Below the pieces are notes generated by a model. That model was not told where the DNA came from, did no database searches, and saw nothing but the letters and a program-made list of their open reading frames with translations. The translations under genes and the position numbers were made by a program. A stretch of DNA of 64,000 nt from JACSRF01 sp963695505 (GTDB taxonomy: Bacteria; Chloroflexota; Anaerolineae; Promineifilales; Promineifilaceae), in the NCBI GenBank assembly GCA_963695505.1, contig CAVOGX010000009.1:1-64000 (forward strand), in the 5' to 3' direction. Position 1 is the stretch's first letter. Each line of letters starts with the position of its first letter. Positions 55,733 through 64,000 of this stretch are shown one piece after another.

Positions 55733-57028
55733 TTATTGGTCTGCAACCGCCCGCTCATTGGCCAGCAGTGCAATATCTAGAATTTCCACGGAGAAGCTGT
55801 GGCCAGAGGCGATAACACTCATGCTTTTGATGCGCCGCGGGAGGGGGGCGCCTTTTCGCTGCAATTCCGAAATGAGGTCAGCCCGGAAAAAGAAAAGCTG
55901 TCCCAGAGGCGCCCGAACGTGTTCAAAACGGGGCGGCGGGCAAGATACGCACACATCGGGCGGACCATCAGCGCCAAAGGTACCGCTGGCGAAGAAACCT
56001 TGTTGCCAGACTTGTGGATTACCATTCAGGTCATCATACTCAATGCGTAATATCACCGGGCACTCACTGCCAACCGTACCACAAACCCCCAACGATTGAT
56101 CCTGGATGCGTAAATCCACTTCCAACAACAAGGAATCAAAATCCGTTACATCCTGATTGATTATCTGGCGGACGCCTACATCGGCGTGGCCCTCACCATT
56201 TCGCACCATTTGCAAGCCATTTTCCCCGAGAATTTCCGTAATGGTAATCTGGCCTTCCGGCTGATCCGCTCTCTCTACATTCCAACCAAGCTGAACCCAA
56301 CGCGACCAACGCTGGCCGAAGCTGCCATTTTGCAACAGGTCTCGCTCTGGTGACAGCGGGCCAACAGGTGGCGCATTGAGGGAAATTTCCGCGCGCTGCG
56401 CTTGTTCCAATAGAATGTTTTGGTTTTGTGCCCGCACGTCGAGGCTGCCCTGCTGTACGGTGATTTGGGTGATATCGTTATTTACGTCCAGGGAATATTC
56501 ACCGGGTTCGCGCACTAACACAGAGCCATGGGGTGTACTGATGTTCACAAGAAACGGCCGTTCTGCACTGCCCGACACCACCAAGCGAATACGCCCGCTT
56601 GCCAGGGTCGCCGCAAAACTGTGGGGTTTGTCGCTCATGGCAAACCGCGGGGTTTCAGCCTCCGTAATCCGCACAATGGTTGTGCCATAAAGCTGCAAAC
56701 GGGCCAGCACGTCCTCACTTTCGGGGGGGAACACCAAAATTAAGCCGCTGGCTGAAGCATCCGTTAAAACCGATTCTGTCGGCTCAACGCTCTGTGGCGC
56801 TTCGCCAGGAAGGGCCGCCCGCGGGGGATTCAGCGGCGCATCAATTGTCAAGGTTCCCTGGTTAGATTGTGCCAATACCATCAAAAAGTCGGTGGTATTT
56901 TGCAGGTAAGAGCGAATCAACAAGGGGACTGAGACAGCTACAGCCAGAAAGAAAATAAAGCTGCCAAACAGTGCGACCCAGGCTAGGCGCTGTCTTTTTT
57001 GGAGAAGGGGTTCGGATGGACCGTTCAT
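55733..57028 (-). CDS. Membrane-anchored protein with FecR-like domain and jelly-roll-like C terminus
   Basis: About 431 residues: short cytoplasmic N terminus, one transmembrane helix (about 18-40), an extracytoplasmic beta-rich part with a FecR-like segment (about 145-220: ISTPHGSVLVREPGEYSLDV, ITVQQGSLDVR) and a C-terminal domain with several Trp (RWSRWVQLGWNVER). Cysteines at VCGTVGSEC and VCVSCPPP may form disulfides. Start at 57028 overlaps the acylphosphatase stop as ATGA. Function unknown. Confidence 0.6.
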   Translation of the reverse strand: MNGPSEPLLQKRQRLAWVALFGSFIFFLAVAVSVPLLIRSYLQNTTDFLMVLAQSNQGTLTIDAPLNPPRAALPGEAPQSVEPTESVLTDASASGLILVFPPESEDVLARLQLYGTTIVRITEAETPRFAMSDKPHSFAATLASGRIRLVVSGSAERPFLVNISTPHGSVLVREPGEYSLDVNNDITQITVQQGSLDVRAQNQNILLEQAQRAEISLNAPPVGPLSPERDLLQNGSFGQRWSRWVQLGWNVERADQPEGQITITEILGENGLQMVRNGEGHADVGVRQIINQDVTDFDSLLLEVDLRIQDQSLGVCGTVGSECPVILRIEYDDLNGNPQVWQQGFFASGTFGADGPPDVCVSCPPPRFEHVRAPLGQLFFFRADLISELQRKGAPLPRRIKSMSVIASGHSFSVEILDIALLANERAVADQ

Positions 57029-57303
57029 AGATGGCACACTCTAAATCGTGAGAATGAATGACTGGGTTCGCTCCATTTGGCCACTACCCGCTCAACATAG
57101 GCAGAGGGCGACCCTTTGCGCAAGAACGCATGGTACTGCTGCAAATCCGGCTCAGGACCTTCGGCAATGGTGTATACAGAACCGTCGCTCTGGTTGGCAA
57201 CCCATCCCACCAGGTTAAGCCGGTCTGCTTCTAGTCTGGCATAGTAGCGGAAGCTGACACCCTGTACACGGCCGTAAATAGTGGCTTCCAGTCGTTTAAT
57301 CAT
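57025..57303 (-). CDS. acyP: Acylphosphatase
   Basis: A 92-residue enzyme that hydrolyses acyl phosphates. GRVQGVSFRYYARLEA carries the catalytic Arg and GWVANQSDGSVYTIAEG the Asn. Start at 57303 (second ATG) gives spacing from GGGGAG; the first ATG at 57306 is also possible. It is followed by the FecR-like gene with an ATGA overlap. Confidence 0.93.
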   Translation of the reverse strand: MIKRLEATIYGRVQGVSFRYYARLEADRLNLVGWVANQSDGSVYTIAEGPEPDLQQYHAFLRKGSPSAYVERVVAKWSEPSHSFSRFRVCHL

Positions 57304-57403
57304 CATTCTCCCCAAAGTATTTAATCAGTGAAGGATTATACCCCATGAAAAGAGAGACGTTAACTTGCAGCCGGGGAATGGAGGGAAATGGGTGGATTCT
57401 CGT

Positions 57404-58519
57404 TTACTGATCACCCGGTTCAAGAGAAAGGCGCTCTGTGCAGGATGGATACGCAGTCGGTTCAAATGGCCAGGCTGCCGCGTGCCAATCGAGGTATTCC
57501 TGGATATGGTCAAGCCAATACCACGTATTGTGCCCGCCTTCATTCATGTGCACATCATGGGGAATATGCGCTTCAGCTAACGACTCGTGCAGTGTTTTTT
57601 GGCCAAAGTACAAAAAATCTTTAACACCCCAATCCAGCCAAATACGCATCTGAGACAAATCCGCTTCAGCGTAAGTGGAAAGGGGATTGTACTCGGCTTT
57701 GTCTGTTTCAAAGCGGAGGTGGCTGCTATGGCCCGATACCGAGGTAAAAAGATCGGGGTGGCGAAAGGCAATCATCAGCGCCCAATAGCCCCCACGGGAA
57801 ATACCGCCGATGCTGCGCCCAGCAGCCTCGCTCCAGGTGCAGTAGGAAGCATCAATGTAAGGCAGCAAGGCGTTGAGGGTAACGCCTTCAATGCTGTGCT
57901 CGCCGCCAGAGGTTTTATTGCCCAGGTCGTCATTGTAGGGCATGATGACGATAAAGGGCGGGTAACGGCCGTCTGCAATACCGGCGTCCACAATTTGCGG
58001 CAGCCCCAAATCGGCCCAATGGCTGTCGGTTTGAATAGAGCCATGAAACAAGTACAGCACTGGGTAAGTCCGGCCCTGCTGGCCATAGCAAGGGGGCAGG
58101 TAAGCGGTGTAGTAACGCCAGGGACCGGCGTAATCACTGGGGTACCGGCTGCGAAAGAGAACCCCAGTGCCGTCGCAAGCGACGGATCCGGGTGGTTCTT
58201 CCAGGAATGGGGCCTGGATCAGCCCACCAACCAGGTAATCTGGAATGGGATTGGGGGTAGGAGTTGAGGTCACGGTGGGTGATGCTGTTGGAATCGTAGT
58301 TGGAGAGGGAGTTGCGGTCATTGAGGGTACAGGTGAAGCTGTAACAGTAGGTGTGGGAGGAACGGCCGTTTCTACCGCCACGACCATAGTCGGCAAATTT
58401 ACCACCGGCAAGCGGGTTGGGAGTAGTTCAGGCTGGGGAGGTGCAGTGCAGGCTGCCAGCCCGGCAAGCAGCACCAGCAGCCCCCAAAGGGCAACAGGGT
58501 GATATGTATTGCGATGCAT
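57404..58519 (-). CDS. Esterase-family lipoprotein (putative esterase, PF00756-like)
   Basis: A 371-residue lipoprotein. Signal peptide with lipobox (LLVLLAGLAAC, Cys about 24), a ~70-residue Thr/Pro/Ser-rich spacer (VTASPVPSMTATPSPTT) and an alpha/beta hydrolase domain of the esterase-D type. The nucleophile elbow is GISRGGYWAL (Ser), the acid is probably in WLDWGVKDF, and the His is in EGGHNTWYW. It is attached to the outer face of the membrane and may remove acetyl, feruloyl or similar groups from carbohydrates. The next gene on the strand (nuclease) ends just before its start. Confidence 0.88.
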   Translation of the reverse strand: MHRNTYHPVALWGLLVLLAGLAACTAPPQPELLPTRLPVVNLPTMVVAVETAVPPTPTVTASPVPSMTATPSPTTIPTASPTVTSTPTPNPIPDYLVGGLIQAPFLEEPPGSVACDGTGVLFRSRYPSDYAGPWRYYTAYLPPCYGQQGRTYPVLYLFHGSIQTDSHWADLGLPQIVDAGIADGRYPPFIVIMPYNDDLGNKTSGGEHSIEGVTLNALLPYIDASYCTWSEAAGRSIGGISRGGYWALMIAFRHPDLFTSVSGHSSHLRFETDKAEYNPLSTYAEADLSQMRIWLDWGVKDFLYFGQKTLHESLAEAHIPHDVHMNEGGHNTWYWLDHIQEYLDWHAAAWPFEPTAYPSCTERLSLEPGDQ

Positions 58520-59830
58520 TCATCCTCCGTTACCCTGTTGCTTGCGTAACAACCGCGCTAATCGATGCTCTAAATCTCCACGCACCAGCTTCACCCGTGA
58601 ACTATCCCAATTTTCAGCCAGGGCCATCCCTTGTTTTGTCCAGTGGATGGCTGCTTGCAGGTCACCGTGCTGCCATTCGAAATGTTTGGCCAGCTCTACA
58701 TGGGCTTCAATGGTGTCGAAGCTGGTGGCTGCCAACTGCTGCCAAATCACAACCGCCTCATCACGGCGTTCTTGCCGTTTGAGTAACAGACCCAATTGAC
58801 CAAGAGCAGTGTGGTAAATTTCCAGCGGCAAATCGTTCGATACGGCCGATCGCAGTGAAGCCTCGGCATCTGCGTGTAATCCGGCATCGGCCTGCCATTT
58901 ACCAAGGCTAACCTGGTCAATGGGGTGTGGTTCGGGGGCAACAGTAGCAAGCAACTGGAAAATCCGCGCAGCTAAAGTGACCATAGAAAGCATGTCAATT
59001 TGATTGTGATAAAAAACGCGCAGGAGTTCACGGGCATCACCCGTGCGGAGATAGTCTTGATAAAGGCCGGGTATGAGCCAGCCTGGGATGTCTTCTTGTG
59101 TGCGGTGTACGCCTAACAGGGTTTCTTCCAGGGAGCCAAGGGCACAGGAACCAAGGCGGCTGCGCCAAAGGCGGCGGGCTGGATGCAGCAGGTCTAAGTG
59201 AGGCAGGTCCAGCAGATCGCTAAACATGCGGTTTATGAGGAAACGGCCGTCTAGCAGAGGTAGGTCAAAGGAACGGCCGTTAAAGGTGATAAGGCCCACC
59301 TTTTCCGCCAACAGCTCGTTGAGCAAAGTAAGCATCGCTGCTTCGTCGCCATGATCGCGCAAGAAGTATTGCCTCACAATCAGGGCCTCATTTGCAATGA
59401 ATGCCACACCAACCATGAATGCCAACGTGCCGGCCCCAGCCAGTCCCGTGGTTTCTGTGTCCAAAAAGAGAAACTGCCGGAAGTCAAGGTTACGCAAAGA
59501 TTCATCGCGCAGGAGGGGAACGGCCGGTTCAAGGGGCAGAGCCAGCAGGTCAGCCAGTTGGTCGCTCCCATGCCGGTAGGTGAGCGGATAAACTCGATCG
59601 ACCACAAAACAGCCACCAACGGCCGTTTCCACAACAGTGGCCCCTGGAAGCAGCGCTGCCAGTGCGGGTAAATCCTCCTCGTCTAAATCATCCGGCGGGC
59701 GAAAACTAATCTCATCCAGAGGCGAAACAGGCAATTTTTCAGGGTATCGTTTTAACGGCGGCACCCTCAAATGCCTTGTGCCTTTTCGCACGCCTAATCG
59801 ATTCAGCCGTTCTTGTAACCTTTCATCCAT
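58520..59830 (-). CDS. YprB-type ribonuclease H-like protein with TPR-like tail
   Basis: About 436 residues. The centre (about 120-290) is an RNase H-like exonuclease domain: FLDTETTGLAGAGTLAFMVG (DEDD motif 1), VGLITFNGRSFDLPLLDGR (motif 2) and a later YHNQIDMLSMVTLA (motif 3). The C-terminal ~130 residues form helical repeats resembling TPR. Family YprB is a predicted DEDDh-type nuclease of unknown substrate. Start at 59830 (MDERLQERLNRLG) is preferred to the longer form from 59866. Confidence 0.85.
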   Translation of the reverse strand: MDERLQERLNRLGVRKGTRHLRVPPLKRYPEKLPVSPLDEISFRPPDDLDEEDLPALAALLPGATVVETAVGGCFVVDRVYPLTYRHGSDQLADLLALPLEPAVPLLRDESLRNLDFRQFLFLDTETTGLAGAGTLAFMVGVAFIANEALIVRQYFLRDHGDEAAMLTLLNELLAEKVGLITFNGRSFDLPLLDGRFLINRMFSDLLDLPHLDLLHPARRLWRSRLGSCALGSLEETLLGVHRTQEDIPGWLIPGLYQDYLRTGDARELLRVFYHNQIDMLSMVTLAARIFQLLATVAPEPHPIDQVSLGKWQADAGLHADAEASLRSAVSNDLPLEIYHTALGQLGLLLKRQERRDEAVVIWQQLAATSFDTIEAHVELAKHFEWQHGDLQAAIHWTKQGMALAENWDSSRVKLVRGDLEHRLARLLRKQQGNGG

Positions 59831-60040
59831 TGTGGAGATTGTATGCATAGCCAGAGGTGCAAGCAAGAAATATCACAAAACAGATGAGAAGCCGCTTCAG
59901 AGGCATACCCTTTATGCCTTTCAACGCCTATACTTACCCTGAAATTTCCATCCCAATAATTTATATTACCGGAGAAAAAGTTTTCCTTGTAAATTCTTCT
60001 TACGCCCTTCATTGCATATCCTTTTTACTGGAGCAAAGAC

Positions 60041-61048
60041 ATGTCTCTTTTTATTCTCATCGCTGTAATCATCGCAGTAATATTGCTGGCAAATTGGCTC
60101 GTATTACGTGGTAATGCAACATTAAACATAGCATTTGACCGCATGCTGCTGTTCATGAACGTGCCAATTATTCTAAGCGGCATCGTATTGGCCCTATTGC
60201 CTACCGAAGCCGTGGCAACATTGCAAGAGCAAGGAAACCTTCCATTGGAAAACTTCCTGGCTGCCGGGATTATGATTGCCTTGATGGGAAGCTGGGGAGT
60301 GCTAGCAAGTTTGGGAAGTGTAAGGAAATGGCTCGCCCGCTGGATGCCATTACAGGTCAATTCATCAGTACACACCCTGGCCTTAGTCCTGAGTGGGTAT
60401 CTGGTAGGCAACACGTTGATTACGCTAACACAAGGCGGGCTGGAAGAGATAGCGCTGGCAGCAGAAGCTGCCGATATTAGCGACCTGGTTATTCAACAGG
60501 CGCTTTTCGTGCTGCTGGCCTTGTTTGGGGTCGGGCTGTTGGTGCGACGTGGCGGTCACCAACTGTCTGAAAGACTGGGGCTGCAAAAATTGACCGGCCA
60601 ACATCTGCTTTTGGGGCTGCGTTGGATAGTGATTTTGGTCGTTTTACAGTGGCTTGGTGGGCTAGCCTGGGCGCTGCTTTCACCTGACCAATCCGAGTTG
60701 GTAGACAGTATCAGTGGTGAATTATTTAGTGGCTTGGACACCGTTTGGGAGTGGTTTATTTTAGCGCTTTCGGCGGGCATGGGTGAGGAGATATTGTTTC
60801 GGGGAGCGCTACAGCCTGTTTTTGGCCTTTGGTTTACGTCATTGCTGTTTGCTATTGCTCACGTGCAATATGGCATAACCCCGGTAACATTGGTGGTATT
60901 TATCATAGGGCTGGCGCTGGGACGTATCCGCCAACGAACAAATACGAGCGTGGCTATTTTCGTCCATTTTGGCTACAACTTTGTGCTGGGCATGTTGTCA
61001 CTTCTGGCCCTTTACTTGGAGCCATTAGTCAATAATGGAGGGAGCTAG
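60041..61048 (+). CDS. CPBP-family intramembrane metalloprotease
   Basis: A 335-residue protein with about eight transmembrane helices. The Abi/CAAX protease core has GMGEEILFRGALQP (Glu-Glu-x3-Arg), FAIAHVQYG (His) and FVHFGYNFVLGM (His). These are the intramembrane glutamate-histidine residues of the CPBP family (Rce1-like). The function of most bacterial members is unknown; some confer self-immunity to bacteriocins. GGAGCAAAGAC precedes the ATG. Confidence 0.9.
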   Translation: MSLFILIAVIIAVILLANWLVLRGNATLNIAFDRMLLFMNVPIILSGIVLALLPTEAVATLQEQGNLPLENFLAAGIMIALMGSWGVLASLGSVRKWLARWMPLQVNSSVHTLALVLSGYLVGNTLITLTQGGLEEIALAAEAADISDLVIQQALFVLLALFGVGLLVRRGGHQLSERLGLQKLTGQHLLLGLRWIVILVVLQWLGGLAWALLSPDQSELVDSISGELFSGLDTVWEWFILALSAGMGEEILFRGALQPVFGLWFTSLLFAIAHVQYGITPVTLVVFIIGLALGRIRQRTNTSVAIFVHFGYNFVLGMLSLLALYLEPLVNNGGS

Positions 61049-61176
61049 GGACCAAACAGGAGCAGCAATTAATTTGGAGCAACTGGCGGAGAGCAAGTGC
61101 ATTTATCATGACCGAAGATTGAGGGATGGGAAATGGGCAATTTGCTTTTTCAACCTCTCTGTTTCCCACTCTTTTT

Positions 61177-63309
61177 TCAGGAAATAGGTAAAGTGAAACC
61201 AAAGGTGCTACCGACGGACTCTGTGCTGTGTGAAAAGACTTCACCGCCATGAGCCACAGCCACAGATTTGACAATGGTTAAGCCAAGCCCAATGCCTTCA
61301 ACACCTCTGCGCAAAGGATCAGCCAACTGGTTAAATCCTTCCCAAAGCTGGTTGAGGCGGTCAGGAGGAATGCCCGGACCGGTATCTTCCACAGAAAAAG
61401 ATATGCCGTTAGCTTCTTTCCAGGCGCAAACGGTGATTTGGCCATTTTCTGGCGTGAATTTGATAGCATTATGGACCAGGTGATGGATGGCATCAATAAG
61501 GCGATCGCGATCACCCGAGACGTGTAACGCGTGGCTAGAACCATTGACTTGCACTTGAAGATTTTTATTGGCGATCAAAGGCTGCAAGGGCTGGATAACT
61601 TCCAACACCAATTCGCGAAAATCAAACTCTGTCCGGTTAAGGCGGCGCTGCTTGTTCACAAAAGCGGCAAAATTTATCAGGTTATCAATCATTTCTCGAG
61701 CCTGTTTTATACCCGCTTTCACCTTTAAAAATTCTTCTTGCTGGTCCGGGGTTAGCTTGTCCAGCCCCTCGTTTTCTAACAACTGCAGAGCAAAACCAAC
61801 ATTGGCAAATGGCGTGCGCATTTCATGGGTAATGACACCGATGAAGTCGGATTTTAGCTGGTCACTTTCTTGCAGTTGATGGTTTGCCTGTTCTAAATCG
61901 GCGTAGGCCTGCTGTAAGTCATGCGTGATACGGGTCAGATCTGCGACCAGCCGCGCATTTTCCAGAGCAACGGCCGTTTGATCTGCCAGGGTGCTTAAAA
62001 GTAATAAATCATGGTCATAGTAACGGGTTCTGGCAACCTTCGGCCCCAAACCCAGCAGACCGATCCAGCGCTCCTGCGCGTAAATGGGTACAAAAACTTC
62101 TACACCAAGGCCTGCCAACCATTCGCGCTCTAGTTGCGCAATTTCCTGAAACTGTGGCTGCCAATCTATGTCATATTGAGTCAGTGGTCGACGCTCTGTT
62201 GATAAGTAATTTGCAACGGGACTGTTGGCAGAAAAGGCCCCAAGAACTAGTTTATCAACGCCAAAGCCTTGCACGCTGACCAGTTCAAAAACGGGTCGCC
62301 CAACCAAATCTTCATCTGAATCCACCAAAAAGAGGGTGCCATAGCTGATTTCCATCGCTTCACTGACGAGGCGTACGGCCGTTGCCTCCAGCTCTGACAA
62401 ATCCATGATGTTGCTGATGATTACGCTGTATTCACGCAAAATGCGGTTGGGATCGTAATCATTCTCGGCAGAAAAATATTCAACAATTTGTTGCAACCCT
62501 TTTTGCAATGGCTGAAAGAACAAAACCAGTAGCATTGTCAGGCCAGCTCCAGCCAGAATAGGGGACATGCCTCCTGTATTTGCCCGCCAAATGTAGACAA
62601 ACCCAAGTCCATACACAAGACCAACAATAATGGCGGCTAAAAGCTGGCTTGTTGTGCGATCGATAATGTAGCGGATATCGATGAGTCGATAGGTTAAGGA
62701 CGCATAGGCCGCCAAGATAGCAGCCACAAAACGTAGAATTGTCGACAGCAAAAGGGCGTTGGTCAGGGCGGCCACGTCAGCCATTGCGCTGAAGAGGATG
62801 ATGAGGACCCAATAACGTATGCGGTTGCGGTGCAAGGGGCGGCGATCGGTGTTGCGGTGGGCTTGAAGGGTGATTACGGCCGTTCTGCTGATCAACACGC
62901 TCCACCCCGCTAAAAGGGCTAAAAGCCATACGGGGTGCAAAGTCTGCCAAAGAAACGGGTTAGTGGGGGCTGGCAGTAAAAGATCTAAAATCACCAACAC
63001 GGCAATTATGATCAGGCCAACAGCCCACCAGGGGCGATCTCGGCGCTCTTCAATGATCAAGAAACCGTAAGTCAGGTAAACCAGGTAAAAGGCCAGCAGA
63101 AGAAAGCCATACGTGACCAAGCGTTCCTGCACGGCAATCACCGGCTGAATTAATCCAAGCTGCCATGCCCCCACGGCCATGAGGTATGCGACAATCAGCC
63201 TGGTGAACTTTCGCCGGTAAGAAGGCCAAAATAGGAGAGCCAACGCGGCTAAAAAATAGAAGACTGCCAGGCTGCTGAAGAGCATTGTTTGTAGCGTGTT
63301 AGGTACCAT
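61177..63309 (-). CDS. Multi-pass membrane sensor histidine kinase with GAF domain
   Basis: About 710 residues. The N terminus (about 5-275) has eight to nine transmembrane helices of the 7TM/His-kinase sensor type; a GAF domain (about 300-445) and coiled coil (about 450-500) follow. The H-box is FIGVITHEMRTPFANVGF with phospho-acceptor His, then HATPase motifs HHLVHNAIKFT (N), DTGPGI (G1) and GIGLGLTIVK (G2), all intact. No response regulator is adjacent, so its partner is elsewhere. Start at 63309 (MVPNTLQ) follows GGGTGAC. Confidence 0.9.
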   Translation of the reverse strand: MVPNTLQTMLFSSLAVFYFLAALALLFWPSYRRKFTRLIVAYLMAVGAWQLGLIQPVIAVQERLVTYGFLLLAFYLVYLTYGFLIIEERRDRPWWAVGLIIIAVLVILDLLLPAPTNPFLWQTLHPVWLLALLAGWSVLISRTAVITLQAHRNTDRRPLHRNRIRYWVLIILFSAMADVAALTNALLLSTILRFVAAILAAYASLTYRLIDIRYIIDRTTSQLLAAIIVGLVYGLGFVYIWRANTGGMSPILAGAGLTMLLVLFFQPLQKGLQQIVEYFSAENDYDPNRILREYSVIISNIMDLSELEATAVRLVSEAMEISYGTLFLVDSDEDLVGRPVFELVSVQGFGVDKLVLGAFSANSPVANYLSTERRPLTQYDIDWQPQFQEIAQLEREWLAGLGVEVFVPIYAQERWIGLLGLGPKVARTRYYDHDLLLLSTLADQTAVALENARLVADLTRITHDLQQAYADLEQANHQLQESDQLKSDFIGVITHEMRTPFANVGFALQLLENEGLDKLTPDQQEEFLKVKAGIKQAREMIDNLINFAAFVNKQRRLNRTEFDFRELVLEVIQPLQPLIANKNLQVQVNGSSHALHVSGDRDRLIDAIHHLVHNAIKFTPENGQITVCAWKEANGISFSVEDTGPGIPPDRLNQLWEGFNQLADPLRRGVEGIGLGLTIVKSVAVAHGGEVFSHSTESVGSTFGFTLPIS

Positions 63310-63398
63310 GTCACCCTTATACAAACAGTTTATGACAATATTTCGAAACAACCATAAAAGTTCCGCAAAATCCCGCCCTGACTTTCAGACCATACCAC

Positions 63399-63426
63399 TT
63401 GCACCCCATCACCCTTTTGTTATAAT
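63399..63426 (+). promoter_or_regulatory. Promoter of tRNA-Pro
   Basis: TTGCAC, 16-bp spacer and a perfect TATAAT, with the tRNA starting 12 bp later. Confidence 0.7.
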
Positions 63427-63437
63427 CTGGCTTCGTT

Positions 63438-63511
63438 CGGGGCATGGCGCAGCCTGGTAGCGCGCTTCAATGGGGTTGAAGAGGTCGTGGGTTCGAGTCC
63501 CGCTGCCCCGA
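63438..63511 (+). tRNA. tRNA-Pro (anticodon GGG)
   Basis: A 74-nt cloverleaf. Acceptor stem CGGGGCA pairs with TGCCCCG; the D-loop contains AGCCTGGTAG; the anticodon stem CTTCA/TGAAG encloses ATGGGGT with GGG at 34-36; the T-loop GGTTCGAGTCC is standard. The 3' CCA is not encoded. Confidence 0.97.
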
Positions 63512-63522
63512 CAAAAAAATAA

Positions 63523-63560
63523 AAACGCCGCGTATCGGTTTTCGACGCGGCGTTTTCTTT
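63523..63560 (+). terminator. Terminator after tRNA-Pro
   Basis: AAACGCCGCGT, loop, ACGCGGCGTTT followed by TCTTTT; a perfect 11-bp stem. Confidence 0.88.
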
Positions 63561-63604
63561 TGCGATAATACCTGCAGGCGGCACGCAACATCAAGGAAGC
63601 AAAC

Positions 63605-64000
63605 ATGAGCAAACAACAAGCTATTCAGGTACAAAACGTCGTTGGGTATTCTCTATTGGTCGTGGGTCTGATACTTGGCGGCATCTCCCTCACGGCCGAA
63701 TCTCTGGGGCTAGATTTCACGCCGGGTTTTGGCATGGTACAAATGCTGCAACTGTTATTAGCCTTAACCTGCCTGACAATCGCTGGATTTGTGTTTTTAC
63801 GACAGCGACGACCCGATGACGCCCCTCGTTCTCTTCAGGCAGACATTGGCCTGCGTCTGGCGGCTACAGGGCTTGTATTTTCATTCATTTCAGGCTTGTC
63901 TGATTTGATTGGCATCGGCACTCATGTAGAGGCTAATGATTTTGCACGGCCGTTTGTCGGGCCGCTTCAACTGGGGGGGATTGCTTTGGGGGTTATCTCG
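63605..64000 (+). CDS. Partial membrane protein, runs off the window
   Basis: An open frame from ATG at 63605 (MSKQQAIQVQNVVGYSLLVV) with AAGGAAG upstream stays open to the last base, 132 codons. Three to four hydrophobic stretches are visible (about 15-35, 48-70, 90-110). The stop lies outside the window. Family not recognised. Confidence 0.65.
   Translation, partial: MSKQQAIQVQNVVGYSLLVVGLILGGISLTAESLGLDFTPGFGMVQMLQLLLALTCLTIAGFVFLRQRRPDDAPRSLQADIGLRLAATGLVFSFISGLSDLIGIGTHVEANDFARPFVGPLQLGGIALGVIS

Noticed and set aside
60041..61048. CPBP protease as an abortive-infection defence gene
   Set aside because: The family name Abi is historical; neighbours are housekeeping genes and no defence context is seen.

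Overview
The window is a stretch of bacterial chromosome. Gene content points to the phylum Chloroflexota, probably an Anaerolineae-like lineage. Pointers are a DevS/DevR-type two-component pair among universal stress proteins, lipoproteins with Thr/Pro-rich spacers and NBR1-type Ig domains, SUMF1 and TIR proteins, a Ser/Thr kinase beside an FHA regulator, and histidine-kinase relatives with a degenerate H-box. The taxonomic call is inference; no rRNA is present. One DNA-level signature marks the window: the palindrome AACGGCCGTT occurs about 40 times by eye, in several reading frames, and is absent from the IS4-family element.

Layout. 0.1-15.8 kb is a stress/dormancy-like block: CoA-transferase and alanine dehydrogenase, two CBS proteins, a DsbA/VKOR pair, a degenerate receiver protein, a DevS-like GAF histidine kinase with a NarL/DevR-type regulator, two universal stress proteins around a Lon-like protease, and pyruvate phosphate dikinase (PPDK). 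The motif TGACATNTGTCA and its half-sites recur in the intergenic gaps of this block and were not noticed elsewhere. 15.9-21 kb has a glycosyltransferase with a TetR regulator and a fused molybdenum hydroxylase whose [2Fe-2S] domain has lost nearly all cysteine ligands. 21-25 kb is a repeat-rich patch in which an IS4-family element has cut an EAD-TIR-SUMF1 gene in two, with a clean 11-bp target duplication inside a palindromic repeat. 25-28.3 kb is a Ser/Thr kinase, FHA regulator and membrane protein set.

28.5-39.6 kb carries an amidase, a histidine-kinase-like protein lacking the phospho-histidine with a LysM protein, RfbH, a GT2 transferase, a PfkB (adenosine-kinase-like) kinase and S-adenosylhomocysteine hydrolase, then a lone TnpB element. 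39.7-46.2 kb is housekeeping and membrane genes: a PAP2-like protein, an aminoglycoside 6-adenylyltransferase-like protein, a HisN-type phosphatase, an M42 peptidase and a large lipoprotein. 46.2-50.4 kb is a FadR-AGPS-GlpD cluster with a FadR-like operator over the promoter, suggesting acyl-CoA-responsive control of glycerol-3-phosphate/ether-lipid metabolism. 50.6-64 kb has rpsO-pnp, a small protein, radC, surface or anchored proteins, acylphosphatase, an esterase lipoprotein, a YprB-type nuclease, a CPBP protease, a GAF histidine kinase, tRNA-Pro(GGG) and a truncated membrane protein.

Data caution: seven genes (a universal stress protein, the Lon-like protease, PPDK, molybdenum hydroxylase, amidase, lipoprotein, GlpD) are interrupted by nearly thirty frame changes, almost all compatible with one extra base. 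Protein similarity continues across every junction, so sequence error is the likeliest cause; these genes are given as single spans with the junctions listed.
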